Shown here: piece after piece, positions 35,764 to 43,579 of the stretch
Layout: every line of letters starts with the position of its first letter
Numbering within the stretch: the first letter of the stretch is position 1
Source: Pedobacter cryoconitis
GTDB lineage: Bacteria; Bacteroidota; Bacteroidia; Sphingobacteriales; Sphingobacteriaceae
Length of the DNA: 64,000 nucleotides
Assembly (NCBI RefSeq): GCF_014207135.1
Contig: NZ_JACHCC010000012.1
Location: forward strand, 1-64,000
Reading direction: 5' to 3'
Position numbers and translations under genes: made by a program
Notes under the pieces: generated by a model
The model's input: only the letters and a program-made list of their open reading frames with translations
Told to the model about the DNA's origin: nothing
The model's database searches: none

Positions 35764-36678
35764 ATGCAACAACAAGCTAACATCAATCACATCAAAAGTA
35801 TATCGCAATTGGTGCGTGTATTGGGGTTTTCTGCGCCATTGCACCCACTGATTGCATTGGTTGACTATAATAATGTTTCGATTGAAATGTTTCCAAAAGG
35901 GCAAAAAGTAAGTCTTGATTTCTACAAGATTTCCTTTAAGCCTACATTCACAGGACACATAAAATACGGACAGGGATATTACGATTTTGAAGAAGGCGGA
36001 TTAGCATTTTTGAAGCCAAAACAAATTGTTTTTCCACCGGAAGACATAGAAAGCTATGAAGGTATCGCTTTGTATTTTCATCCGGACTTTATCCGAAATT
36101 ATCCATTAGGAAAAACAATAAATCAATACGGCTTTTTCTCTTACGATGTTTCAGAGGCCTTATTTCTATCGGCAAAAGAAAAAGAAATCATAGCCAATTT
36201 ATTTGCTACAATAGCCAATGAATTAGACAACAATATTGACAGTTTCAGCCAAGATGTTTTGGTGTCGCAAATAGAATTGTTATTGAATTATAGCAATCGT
36301 TTTTACAACAGACAATTTATCACGAGGAAAGCAATCAATCACGACATCATAACTTCTTTGGATGAACTTTTAAACAGCTATTTTGAAGAAGAAAACAGTC
36401 TGAAGAACGGCTTGCCATCAGTAAAATATATCAGTACAGAATTAAAGCTGTCGCAACGCTATTTGAGTGACATGTTGAGTTCATTGACAGGGCTAAACAC
36501 ACAACAATACATTCAGAACGCAATCATAGAAAAAGCTAAAGAAAAACTATCAACTACAAATCTTTCCGTTTCGGAAATTGCTTATGAATTGGGCTTTGAA
36601 CATTCACAATCGTTTAGCAAACTTTTCAAGACAAAGACAAATGTTTCGCCTTTGGAGTTCAGACATTCGTTTAATTAA
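35764..36678 (+). CDS. AraC-family transcriptional regulator
   Basis: A 304-residue regulator: N-terminal ligand domain (YGQGYYDFEEGGLAFLKPKQ) and two C-terminal HTH units (VKYISTELKLSQRYLSDMLS and SVSEIAYELGFEHSQSFSKL). As last gene of the AKR-SDR operon it probably regulates the operon in response to the enzymes' substrate. The dead AraC copy at 20994-21126 matches this protein, so the module existed more than once in this genome. Confidence 0.9.
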   Translation: MQQQANINHIKSISQLVRVLGFSAPLHPLIALVDYNNVSIEMFPKGQKVSLDFYKISFKPTFTGHIKYGQGYYDFEEGGLAFLKPKQIVFPPEDIESYEGIALYFHPDFIRNYPLGKTINQYGFFSYDVSEALFLSAKEKEIIANLFATIANELDNNIDSFSQDVLVSQIELLLNYSNRFYNRQFITRKAINHDIITSLDELLNSYFEEENSLKNGLPSVKYISTELKLSQRYLSDMLSSLTGLNTQQYIQNAIIEKAKEKLSTTNLSVSEIAYELGFEHSQSFSKLFKTKTNVSPLEFRHSFN

Positions 36679-36722
36679 AGTCGGCAGAAAGCTAATGAAT
36701 AAAAGCCACTTGCCACTAACAT

Positions 36723-36790
36723 TGGTTCGATCTAAGTACTTAGGGGTACGACTCAAAAGCCTTTGATGAAAATTTGGAGGCTTTTTTGGT
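36723..36790 (+). repeat. Plus-oriented T-arm-like remnant with terminator, copy 1
   Basis: Starts TTGGTTCGATC (T-loop-like), then GGGGTACGACTCAAAAGCC and a hairpin (AAAGCCT … AGGCTTTTTT) that can end transcription of the AKR-SDR-AraC operon. The right two thirds recur at 37099-37170. It looks like the 3' end of a tRNA- or tmRNA-like gene with its terminator, but no complete gene is present. Confidence 0.6.
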
Positions 36791-36908
36791 TTTTAGTTAT
36801 TCGTATTAATCAGATTTATCATTACTTTCACCATTATCTCCTTTTCATCAGACTTAATCTCAGCAATCATTAAGGTTAATGCAACTTATGCATTATCTGC
36901 GATTCGAT

Positions 36909-37016
36909 CAGGTAGTACCCAAGTGGTTGGCAATATGGGGGAGAGGGGATTCTAATAGAACACCTTGAGGGGATTTTTAGCGTTTTGAGGCAGATTTTGA
37001 GTAGATAGTATAGTTT
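36909..37016 (+). repeat. Dispersed repeat R6 (type A)
   Basis: Left arm AGGTAGTACCCAAGTGGTTG as in R4 and R7, then GGGGGAGAGGGGATTC, TAATA, GAACACCTTGAGGGG and GCGTTTTGAGGCAGATTTTG with an AGTAGATAGTATAGTTTT tail. It lies in the 650-bp gap between the AraC and nuclease genes, with T-arm-like copies on both sides. Confidence 0.85.
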
Positions 37017-37098
37017 TAAAGAAGGGTCTATGTAGGACGTAAGCTTTTGGATATATGTAAGATTACTCATTAATCTTTTAAAACTTGAAATCATTGCT

Positions 37099-37170
37099 AG
37101 GTGATTCGACTCCGGCTGAGAGTACGACTCAAAAGCCTTCGATGAAAATCGGAGGATTTTTTGGTTTTGA
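37099..37170 (+). repeat. Plus-oriented T-arm-like remnant with terminator, copy 2
   Basis: GATTCGACTCCGGCTGAGAG, then TACGACTCAAAAGCCTTCGA and a hairpin followed by T-run; closely matches copy 1 (36723-36790) over the last ~50 bp. The two copies are direct repeats about 375 bp apart that enclose R6. Confidence 0.6.
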
Positions 37171-37328
37171 ACATTTCGAATGTGGTATTGTTTCTCAAAA
37201 TGTTTTTTCTAATCCGATTCTGAAAATAAGATCGTACTGAAAGATTACCATCCAAAGAGCAATTTGTATTAATTTTGATTACTGGTAATTTTAAGGTGTC
37301 TTAAATTTACTGATGTAATCATAAATCA

Positions 37329-38399
37329 ATGGAGATCAAAATATATCAGTCTTTATTAATAGAGATAAAGGTTAGGATTCGTAGTGCTCAAATTAGAGCT
37401 GCTCTTTCGGCAAATGCTGAAATGATTATGCTTTATTGGGATATTGGTAAGTTAATTCATGAACAACAGATAGAGCAAGGTTGGGGAGCAACCGTTACGT
37501 CCCGGTTGGCCAATGATATTAAAAATGAATTGCCGGAGGTTAAAGGGTTTTCAGAAAGAAACCTGAAGTTTATGGTTCAGTTTTATAAAGGATATGATTT
37601 TGATGATGTAATTGGGAAACAAGCCGTTTCCCAATTACAAGAAAATACTGATAAAGAGCCTGATTTCAGGAAACAACTTGTTTCCCAAATTCCCTGGGGC
37701 CATAATATTTTGTTAATGCAAAAGATTAGGGAGAAAAATATAAGGCTTTGGTATGCGGAGCAAACGATTGTAAATGGCTGGAGTAGGGATATTCTAGGTT
37801 TAATGATAAAGAATAATCTTCACCTTAGACATGGGGAAACAATTAATAATTTCTCTAAAACACTCCCTGATCCTGAATCAGATTTGGTTAGAGAAACATT
37901 GAAAGACCCATATATCTTTGACTTCATTACACTTACTCAAGCTTTCACAGAAAGAGAGTTGGAAACTGAACTTGTCAAGCATGTAGAAAAGTTCCTTTTA
38001 GAATTAGGTGCAGGTTTCGCTTTTGTTGGGAGACAGTATAAATTGACTGTAAGTGATCAGGACTTTTACCTGGATCTTCTGTTCTATCATCTTAAAATGA
38101 GATGTTTTATAGTTATTGACTTAAAGAAAGGGGACTTTAAACCTGAATATGCAGGGAAAATGAATTTTTATTGTTCGGCAGTAGACGAGTTAATTAGGTA
38201 TGAAGAAGATAAGCCCACCATTGGTCTGATACTTTGTCAGACGAAGGATAAGGTTGTGGCCGAATATGCTTTAAGAGACATGAATAAGCCCATAGGTATT
38301 TCTGAATTTGAATTAACGAGGTCCTTACCAAAGGATCTTAGGTCAAGCCTGCCAACAATTGAAGAAATAGAAAATGAATTAAAGAGTAGGGAAGATTAA
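37329..38399 (+). CDS. DUF1016/YhcG-type PDDEXK nuclease-domain protein
   Basis: A 356-residue protein of the DUF1016 family. The N-terminal domain (about 1-180) has the family's MLYWDIGKLIHEQQ and GWGATVTSRLANDIK motifs and a probable helical nucleic-acid-binding role. The C-terminal PD-(D/E)xK fold shows D249 in DFYLDLLFYH and D264-x-K266 in IDLKKGDF. Members are scattered in mobile and defence-related loci; their physiological activity is not established. It stands alone between R6 and R7, so it is a one-gene cassette. Confidence 0.88.
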   Translation: MEIKIYQSLLIEIKVRIRSAQIRAALSANAEMIMLYWDIGKLIHEQQIEQGWGATVTSRLANDIKNELPEVKGFSERNLKFMVQFYKGYDFDDVIGKQAVSQLQENTDKEPDFRKQLVSQIPWGHNILLMQKIREKNIRLWYAEQTIVNGWSRDILGLMIKNNLHLRHGETINNFSKTLPDPESDLVRETLKDPYIFDFITLTQAFTERELETELVKHVEKFLLELGAGFAFVGRQYKLTVSDQDFYLDLLFYHLKMRCFIVIDLKKGDFKPEYAGKMNFYCSAVDELIRYEEDKPTIGLILCQTKDKVVAEYALRDMNKPIGISEFELTRSLPKDLRSSLPTIEEIENELKSRED

Positions 38400-38489
38400 T
38401 CTCAGAACATTAGGAAATAAAATATTCTAAAATTAATGTAAAATAGTAATTATTAGATTGTTGTATCAGTTATTTTAATCAAATCTAAC

Positions 38490-38566
38490 TTGGTTCGACT
38501 CCGGCACTGGGTACTAAGCCAGAATTAACTCTAATTTGAGTTCTAACTTTGGCCTTTTTATTTCTT
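38490..38566 (+). repeat. Plus-oriented T-arm-like remnant with terminator, copy 3
   Basis: TTGGTTCGACTCCGGCACTG, GGTACTAAGCC, then an imperfect hairpin (GCCA … AACTC/GAGTT … TTGGC) with a T-run. It shares the T-loop-like start with copies 1 and 2 but has a different terminator. It can end transcription of the nuclease gene. Confidence 0.55.
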
Positions 38567-38625
38567 AAAGTGTTGTTAATTATGGTAGATAAGTTCAATG
38601 ATTGCTATAATCAAGCGAGGTGATA

Positions 38626-38760
38626 GCTACTTCTTTGAAATTATTACAAATACTTTTTTTAGGTAGTACCCAAGTAGTTGGCAATATGGGGGAAGAGGGA
38701 TTCGAACACTTCATGAATTTATAGCTTACAAAGTCGCTGAAATTCTTATAGCGTTTATGG
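38626..38760 (+). repeat. Dispersed repeat R7 (type B)
   Basis: Long left arm as in R4 (TAGCTACTTCTTTGAAATTA, GGTAGTACCCAAGTAGTTGG), then GGGGGAAGAGGGATTCGAAC without the TAATA insertion, ACTTCATGAA and a tail with AAATTCTTATAGCG as in R0. It is the copy nearest to the intact tRNA-Ser gene. The rest of the 405-bp gap between the nuclease and fic genes is AT-rich with no gene. Confidence 0.8.
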
Positions 38761-38805
38761 TAGGGAAAATATAATAAGTTTTACTCTGGAATTATTCTCC
38801 GGTTA

Positions 38806-39627
38806 TTATTCTTTCTCTAAAACAGACTTTTGCAGCATCAATAAAAATGATAAAGCTTTAGTGTAATCCAGTGTAGGATACTCCAATCCTAATGCCCTTA
38901 TATTATTATAATAAGTTTCATGCTGGGTATAGTAATATTTTTCAGATTGGATAAACCATGCCTTACTTCCCAGTTTTTGTGCAAGGAACCATTTTTCAAA
39001 CAAACGTCCACTACGTCCATTGCCATCATTCCATGGGTGTATTTTTACAAATACAAGATGGATCATACTTGCAAAAAAGAAAGTCTCTGATATAGTCAGT
39101 TCGCTATTCAGCAGTATCTCCAGATCAGCGTACAATTTATCCATCTCAGAAGTCACTTCAAAAGGAGCGGCTGCTACATATTCAATCCGGCCATCTTTTG
39201 TCGTTACAAACATATTTTGATTTCTGAATTTACCTAGGTAGTTCGTGGATACGATATGTTTTGCTAAAAGTGTGTGCATCTCGGCAAACGTTTTTTTATC
39301 TGGTCTGTTTTCTGAGGCAAATTGATAAGCCAGATATAGGTCATCTATTTTACGGGTATAATCAGGTTGAAATTCAATATGAAAACGTTTATGTTTCACA
39401 TAAGAATCCAATTCTATTGTTTCCCCTTCAATTTTACTTGAATAGACAGAGGCTACCGCATGGTGAAAGCTGAAATTATCTGTTGAAAGGGGAGTATCTT
39501 CTAATTGGCTAATGCTAATAGATAAAGCTTCACTAGAAACAACCTGCTTATATTGCTGAAGGAAATTTGTAGATAGGATTTGTAAATCTGTTTGTAGCAT
39601 CTTTCGCGTATAATCTTCTTGGGTCAT
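38806..39627 (-). CDS. Fic-domain protein (AMP-transferase type, self-inhibited class II)
   Basis: A 273-residue Fic protein with the complete active-site loop HPWNDGNGRSGR (H197-R208), so AMP transfer to a protein hydroxyl should be possible. An N-terminal inhibitory motif of the S-x-x-x-E-G type is present (S63 to E67-G68), which marks class II Fic proteins that silence themselves by blocking ATP. The start at 39627 lies inside the DNA that is duplicated at 27 kb; an alternative ATG at 39600 (MLQTDLQ) avoids that. It is the single gene between R7 and tRNA-Ser. Confidence 0.9.
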   Translation of the reverse strand: MTQEDYTRKMLQTDLQILSTNFLQQYKQVVSSEALSISISQLEDTPLSTDNFSFHHAVASVYSSKIEGETIELDSYVKHKRFHIEFQPDYTRKIDDLYLAYQFASENRPDKKTFAEMHTLLAKHIVSTNYLGKFRNQNMFVTTKDGRIEYVAAAPFEVTSEMDKLYADLEILLNSELTISETFFFASMIHLVFVKIHPWNDGNGRSGRLFEKWFLAQKLGSKAWFIQSEKYYYTQHETYYNNIRALGLEYPTLDYTKALSFLLMLQKSVLEKE

Positions 39628-39817
39628 TCTCAGGATGGTCTCCTAAGAGGATTAGCTCGCTGCGCTCGCTGATCCCTTGAGGGGGGAGGCTTCAAACAGA
39701 AATGCGCTCGCTTCGCTCGTACGCATTTTTTGGTTTATGCCGGTCTTCGCACTGAAGGGTGCGGCCCGGCTTTAAACCAAAAAATGCTACTTATCTTCGA
39801 TAAGCAGCATTTATGTT
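39620..39817 (+). repeat. tRNA-Ser downstream flank, duplicated in part at 27060-27190
   Basis: Contains GGTCATTCTCAGGATGGT, the near-palindromic GCTCGCTGCGCTCGCTG, a hairpin with AAATGCG/CGCATTT arms (39700-39706 and 39722-39728), CTTTAAACCAA, the terminator hairpin at 39782-39812 and TTTATGTTTGGCGG up to the tRNA end. The copy at 27 kb lacks the middle part. No gene. Confidence 0.8.
39782..39812 (-). terminator. Intrinsic terminator of tRNA-Ser
   Basis: Stem of 14 positions with one mismatch (39782-39795 and 39799-39812, TTC loop on the plus strand). On the minus strand it ends in a run of T. It lies 6 nt past the CCA end of tRNA-Ser. Confidence 0.8.
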
Positions 39818-39907
39818 TGGCGGAGGAAGAGGGATTCGAACCCTCGGTACCGTTGCCAGTACGACAGTTTAGCAAACTGTTCCTTTCGGCCACTCAGGCA
39901 TCCCTCC
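39818..39907 (-). tRNA. tRNA-Ser (anticodon GCT), CCA encoded
   Basis: Read on the minus strand: acceptor 5' GGAGGGA pairs with 3' TTCCTCC (one G-T pair); D-loop region TGAGTGGCCGAAAGGAAC; anticodon arm ACAGTTTGCTAAACTGT with GCT in the loop; a serine-type long variable arm (CGTACTGGCAACGGTACC); T-arm GAGGGTTCGAATCCCTC; discriminator G, then encoded CCA. It reads AGC/AGT codons. Its 3' end is the sequence copied in repeats R0-R7, and all those copies lie downstream of it. Confidence 0.97.
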
Positions 39908-39974
39908 GTTTAAATTTGTTACCCGTTTTCCGGGGTTGCAAATATAGTAATAGAATTATATTTACAAAAATATT

Positions 39975-42053
39975 TTACACATTTTGTAAGTAATCTATAC
40001 GCACATGATAGATGCTCATAAGCATAGTCTTGAATATCAGCTTTATAGTTTCTATATCTTTTAACGTTAAATCGCAGTTGTCTAACTGATTTTGTTCTAA
40101 TTTGTAGTTAATGATGCGTTCGACCAGGTCATTTATGTTTTGCGCATTAGGATTTTTGATACTTCTTGAGGCTGCTTCGACCGAATCTGCCAGCATTAAT
40201 ACCCCGGTTTCCTTAGAAAATGGAATAGGACCAGGGTAACGGAAGATATTTTCATCCACAAATTTCTCCGGAGAGTTTTTAAGGAAGGACTGATAGAAAT
40301 AATCAACACGGGTATTTCCATGGTGCGTTCTGATAAAGTCGATCACACTTTCCGGTAACTGATGTCTGCGGGTAATTTCTATGCCCTTATGGACGTGTTT
40401 AATGATAATCTGGGCACTTTGTTCATAAGGCAGTTTATCATGCGGGCTTAAGGTCGTATTCTGGTTCTCGATAAAGTATTGAGGGTTCTCAATTTTACCG
40501 ATATCATGATACAATGCACCAGCTCTGACCAGCAGGGAATTTCCACCAATCTTGAAGATGGCTGCCTCGGCCAGATTAGCCACCTGTAAGGAATGCTGAA
40601 AGGTTCCCGGGGCTTTGAAGGCAAGTTCCCTCAATAGTTTGTTGTTGGTGTTCGTCAGCTCAATCAGAGCAACATCAGAAGTTATTCCGAATACCCTTTC
40701 AAAAGCATAGATCAGCGGGTAAGCCAGCAGAGATAACAATACGCTGATAATAAAAGGCACAAAGTTGATCCATTCGATATCTTTAAATGAACCGTCACGC
40801 AGTAAAGCTATCCCGATAAAACAGATAAAATAAGCTGTCAGGATAAACAGGGCAGACAAGAGCAGCTGCTCTCTCTTGATCAGGTTCCTGATACTGTATA
40901 TGGCCACCATACCAGCCGTAACCTGATAAAACACAAATTCAAAACTGTTAGGGACAAAGAAGCCCGCTATCAGGATAACGAGCAAATGGAGGTATAATGC
41001 CAGTCGTGTATCAAAAAGGATCCTGATAATGATAGGAACGATACAGAATGGAATATAATAAAGACTTGGCATGTTCAGCTTGATAGACCAGGTAAGGGCC
41101 AGCAGGAGCATGGTAATGACCAGTAATAATAAAGAAAGTTGTCTGTTATCATTGAAGATGTCTTTTCTGAACATGGAAAGAAATACCATTAGCAGAGTCA
41201 GAATGAATCCAACCAGTAAGATCTGACCCAGGTATACCAGTTTACTATCCCCGATAGTTTTGGTCTGCGCTTCATAGGTTTCCTTGAATGACTGAAGTTT
41301 CTGGAAGACCTCATCATCAATTACATTGTTTTTGGCAATGATCAATTCCCCTTTCTGAACCATCCCGCGGGTAGTAGAAAGGCTGTTAATCGTATTATTC
41401 TGCACGATTGAAGTCAGCTTCTCATCAAAAACAATATTGGGTTGCAAGTGATCCTCCACAAGGTTCATGACCACTTCCTTCTCTTTCACCTTGGTAGAGG
41501 TAAAAGTCGAATTGAAATAATCCAGTGCAGTTTGCACAGTAAAGACATCCTGTGTACTGATAGTTTTTGAAATATTATTATTCAGCAGGGAGATATCATA
41601 ATACTTTCTTCCTTTCTGATGTTTTGGATTGATCGCAATAATCCCCTTCTCATAAATCCCCTTCAGTAATTTCAGAGAAGCAATTTTATTAGGTTGTTTT
41701 TCCTCTTCAGGAAAAGCATTTCCACGCCATTTTACATCAAATTCATTCAGATAAGCCTCTTCTACACTTGAATATAATTCTGTATTGTAGCGATAGATAG
41801 GAAGAACGTTTTCCAGTGCATCCTGTTTGTCTGTATTTACCTGCGGACTGGTTTTCAGGATTGCAAAACTAAAAGGAGAGACAAGGTCTTTGTTTAACCA
41901 TACTTTTCCTTTCTGAAATTCATATCTGAAACGGGGTTGCTTAGGTAAAAAAAACGTAATGATAAGCACAGTCAGTACCATCATAATATATTTAATATTA
42001 GAAGAATACTTTCTGTAAAGGATCTTATGGGAATTCTTTTTGATTTTAGCCAA
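39975..42053 (-). CDS. PgpH-like 7TM-HD phosphohydrolase
   Basis: A 692-residue membrane protein with the YqfF/PgpH layout: one N-terminal helix (about 23-42), an extracytoplasmic 7TMR-HDED domain (to about 265), seven membrane helices (about 270-450), and a cytoplasmic HD domain with H516-D517 in ALYHDIGKIENPQYF. PgpH proteins of Gram-positives hydrolyse cyclic di-AMP; Bacteroidota homologues are expected to act on a cyclic dinucleotide, but that is family inference. It begins 68 bp downstream of tRNA-Ser on the same strand side and marks the return to core genes. Confidence 0.9.
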   Translation of the reverse strand: MAKIKKNSHKILYRKYSSNIKYIMMVLTVLIITFFLPKQPRFRYEFQKGKVWLNKDLVSPFSFAILKTSPQVNTDKQDALENVLPIYRYNTELYSSVEEAYLNEFDVKWRGNAFPEEEKQPNKIASLKLLKGIYEKGIIAINPKHQKGRKYYDISLLNNNISKTISTQDVFTVQTALDYFNSTFTSTKVKEKEVVMNLVEDHLQPNIVFDEKLTSIVQNNTINSLSTTRGMVQKGELIIAKNNVIDDEVFQKLQSFKETYEAQTKTIGDSKLVYLGQILLVGFILTLLMVFLSMFRKDIFNDNRQLSLLLLVITMLLLALTWSIKLNMPSLYYIPFCIVPIIIRILFDTRLALYLHLLVILIAGFFVPNSFEFVFYQVTAGMVAIYSIRNLIKREQLLLSALFILTAYFICFIGIALLRDGSFKDIEWINFVPFIISVLLSLLAYPLIYAFERVFGITSDVALIELTNTNNKLLRELAFKAPGTFQHSLQVANLAEAAIFKIGGNSLLVRAGALYHDIGKIENPQYFIENQNTTLSPHDKLPYEQSAQIIIKHVHKGIEITRRHQLPESVIDFIRTHHGNTRVDYFYQSFLKNSPEKFVDENIFRYPGPIPFSKETGVLMLADSVEAASRSIKNPNAQNINDLVERIINYKLEQNQLDNCDLTLKDIETIKLIFKTMLMSIYHVRIDYLQNV

Positions 42054-42191
42054 AATGATGAAGGTTTTTTTTATACAAAAATAAGATTTTTTAATGAATA
42101 TGACCGTGTTACCTGAAATGGGGAAATAAACAAATACTTTGTTTGGATTACATATGTCTTATTATAACTATTTTTGATGAAAATTTTAACT

Positions 42192-43526
42192 ATGCAGCAA
42201 AGTGTCCTGATCATTGACGACGAAAAAAAGATATGTAGTCTTTTGGCAAGAATTATTGAACTTGAAGGGTTTACTGTGTTCCAGGCCAATACAGGAAAAG
42301 AAGGACTTAAAGTATTGGCGAACCAGGAAGTGCATGTCGTGATCAGTGATGTGAAATTACCAGATATTAATGGGGTAGAGCTGGTTAAACAAATTAAGCA
42401 GCTGAAACCCTATGCCGAGGTGATTAACCTGACTGCATTTGGGACCATTCAGGACGGGGTAAAAGCAATGCGGAATGGCGCTTTTGATTATATCACCAAA
42501 GGCGATGATAATGATAAGATTATCCCGCTGGTATATAAAGCAATGGAAAAAGCTAAGTTGCAGTACCGCGTTTTTGAACTGGAATCTAAAATACAAAAAC
42601 AATACGATTTTACTTCTATACTGGGGCAATCCAAGCCGGTACTGGAAGCTATAGACCTTGCCCGGAGAGTAGCTCCGACTGATACCACTGTTTTATTACT
42701 TGGAGAAACAGGTACAGGTAAGGAAGTCTTTGCGCAGGCTATTCATTTTGAAAGTCAGCGGAAGACAAAACCCTTTGTGGCGCTGAATTGCAGCGGATTT
42801 AATCCTGATTTGCTTGAAAGTGAGTTGTTTGGTTACAAGCAGGGGGCTTTTACCGGTGCGCAGAAAGATAAAAAAGGTTTATTGCAGGAGGCTAATGAAG
42901 GTACACTTTTTCTCGATGAGATAGGAGAAATGAACCTTGACCTTCAGGCTAAATTATTGCGTGTTCTGGAAAATCAGACCTTCATTAAGGTGGGGGATAC
43001 GCAAACGACAAAAGTGAATGTCCGGATTATTGCTGCGACCAACAGAGACCTGAAAACCGAAGCAGAAGAAGGCCGGTTCAGGCTGGATTTGTATTACAGG
43101 TTATCTGTGTTCTCCATAGAACTCCCTTCGCTGAACGAAAGAAAGGGCGATGTCCTGATCATTGCTAAATATTATTTAAAGCAGTTTGCGGCTAAAGTAA
43201 ATAAACCAGATTTTACAATGGATGAGCAGTTCAGTACAATGTTACTGAACCATACCTGGAAAGGAAATATCCGGGAATTGAAAAATGTGATTGAAAGAGT
43301 TGTGATCCTGTCTGATGGTACCAGTCTGAATGCCAGTTTACTTCCATTTGAATTTCATCAGGGAACTATAAGTGAGGGAGATGGAATGAAGATGGAAACT
43401 ATAGAAAAGATGCATATCATGAAAGTGCTGAAATATACGCGAAATAATAAAACAGAGACCTCTCGTCTGCTGGGAATCGGCTTAACTACACTTTACCGCA
43501 AACTGGAAGAATACCACATCAGTTAA
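42192..43526 (+). CDS. NtrC-family sigma-54-dependent response regulator
   Basis: A 444-residue activator from the ATG at 42192 (MQQSVLIIDDEKK); Met codons at 42174-42177 give a few more residues. Receiver domain with D53 in ISDVKLPD, AAA+ domain with Walker A GETGTGKE (171-178) and the sigma-54 contact loop GAFTGA (218-223), Walker B FLDEIGEM, and a C-terminal Fis-type HTH (NKTETSRLLGIGLTTLYRKL). It activates sigma-54 promoters after phosphorylation. No cognate kinase is adjacent. It is divergent from the PgpH-like gene. Confidence 0.93.
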   Translation: MQQSVLIIDDEKKICSLLARIIELEGFTVFQANTGKEGLKVLANQEVHVVISDVKLPDINGVELVKQIKQLKPYAEVINLTAFGTIQDGVKAMRNGAFDYITKGDDNDKIIPLVYKAMEKAKLQYRVFELESKIQKQYDFTSILGQSKPVLEAIDLARRVAPTDTTVLLLGETGTGKEVFAQAIHFESQRKTKPFVALNCSGFNPDLLESELFGYKQGAFTGAQKDKKGLLQEANEGTLFLDEIGEMNLDLQAKLLRVLENQTFIKVGDTQTTKVNVRIIAATNRDLKTEAEEGRFRLDLYYRLSVFSIELPSLNERKGDVLIIAKYYLKQFAAKVNKPDFTMDEQFSTMLLNHTWKGNIRELKNVIERVVILSDGTSLNASLLPFEFHQGTISEGDGMKMETIEKMHIMKVLKYTRNNKTETSRLLGIGLTTLYRKLEEYHIS

Positions 43527-43533
43527 TTATTTG

Positions 43534-43553
43534 GAGTCTGTTTAAACAGACTC
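43534..43553 (+). terminator. Palindromic hairpin after the NtrC-type gene
   Basis: A perfect 20-nt palindrome made of GAGTCTGTTT and its complement, giving an 8-bp stem with TTAA loop, 5 nt after the stop codon. Only a short T-run follows, so termination may be weak. Confidence 0.5.
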
Positions 43554-43579
43554 TTAAAGCTTTTTGCTAATTTTAGAAC

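Noticed and set aside
36723..38566. T-arm-like remnants as functional tRNA genes
   Set aside because: No acceptor, D or anticodon arm can be built upstream of the GRTTCGA motif in any of the three copies.
21868..38710. Repeats R0-R7 as a CRISPR array
   Set aside because: Copies are 1-4 kb apart with whole genes between them, differ in sequence, and no cas gene is present.
21868..39907. Classical integron
   Set aside because: The repeats match a tRNA 3' end rather than attC sites, gene orientations within blocks are mixed, and no tyrosine recombinase of the IntI type is visible.
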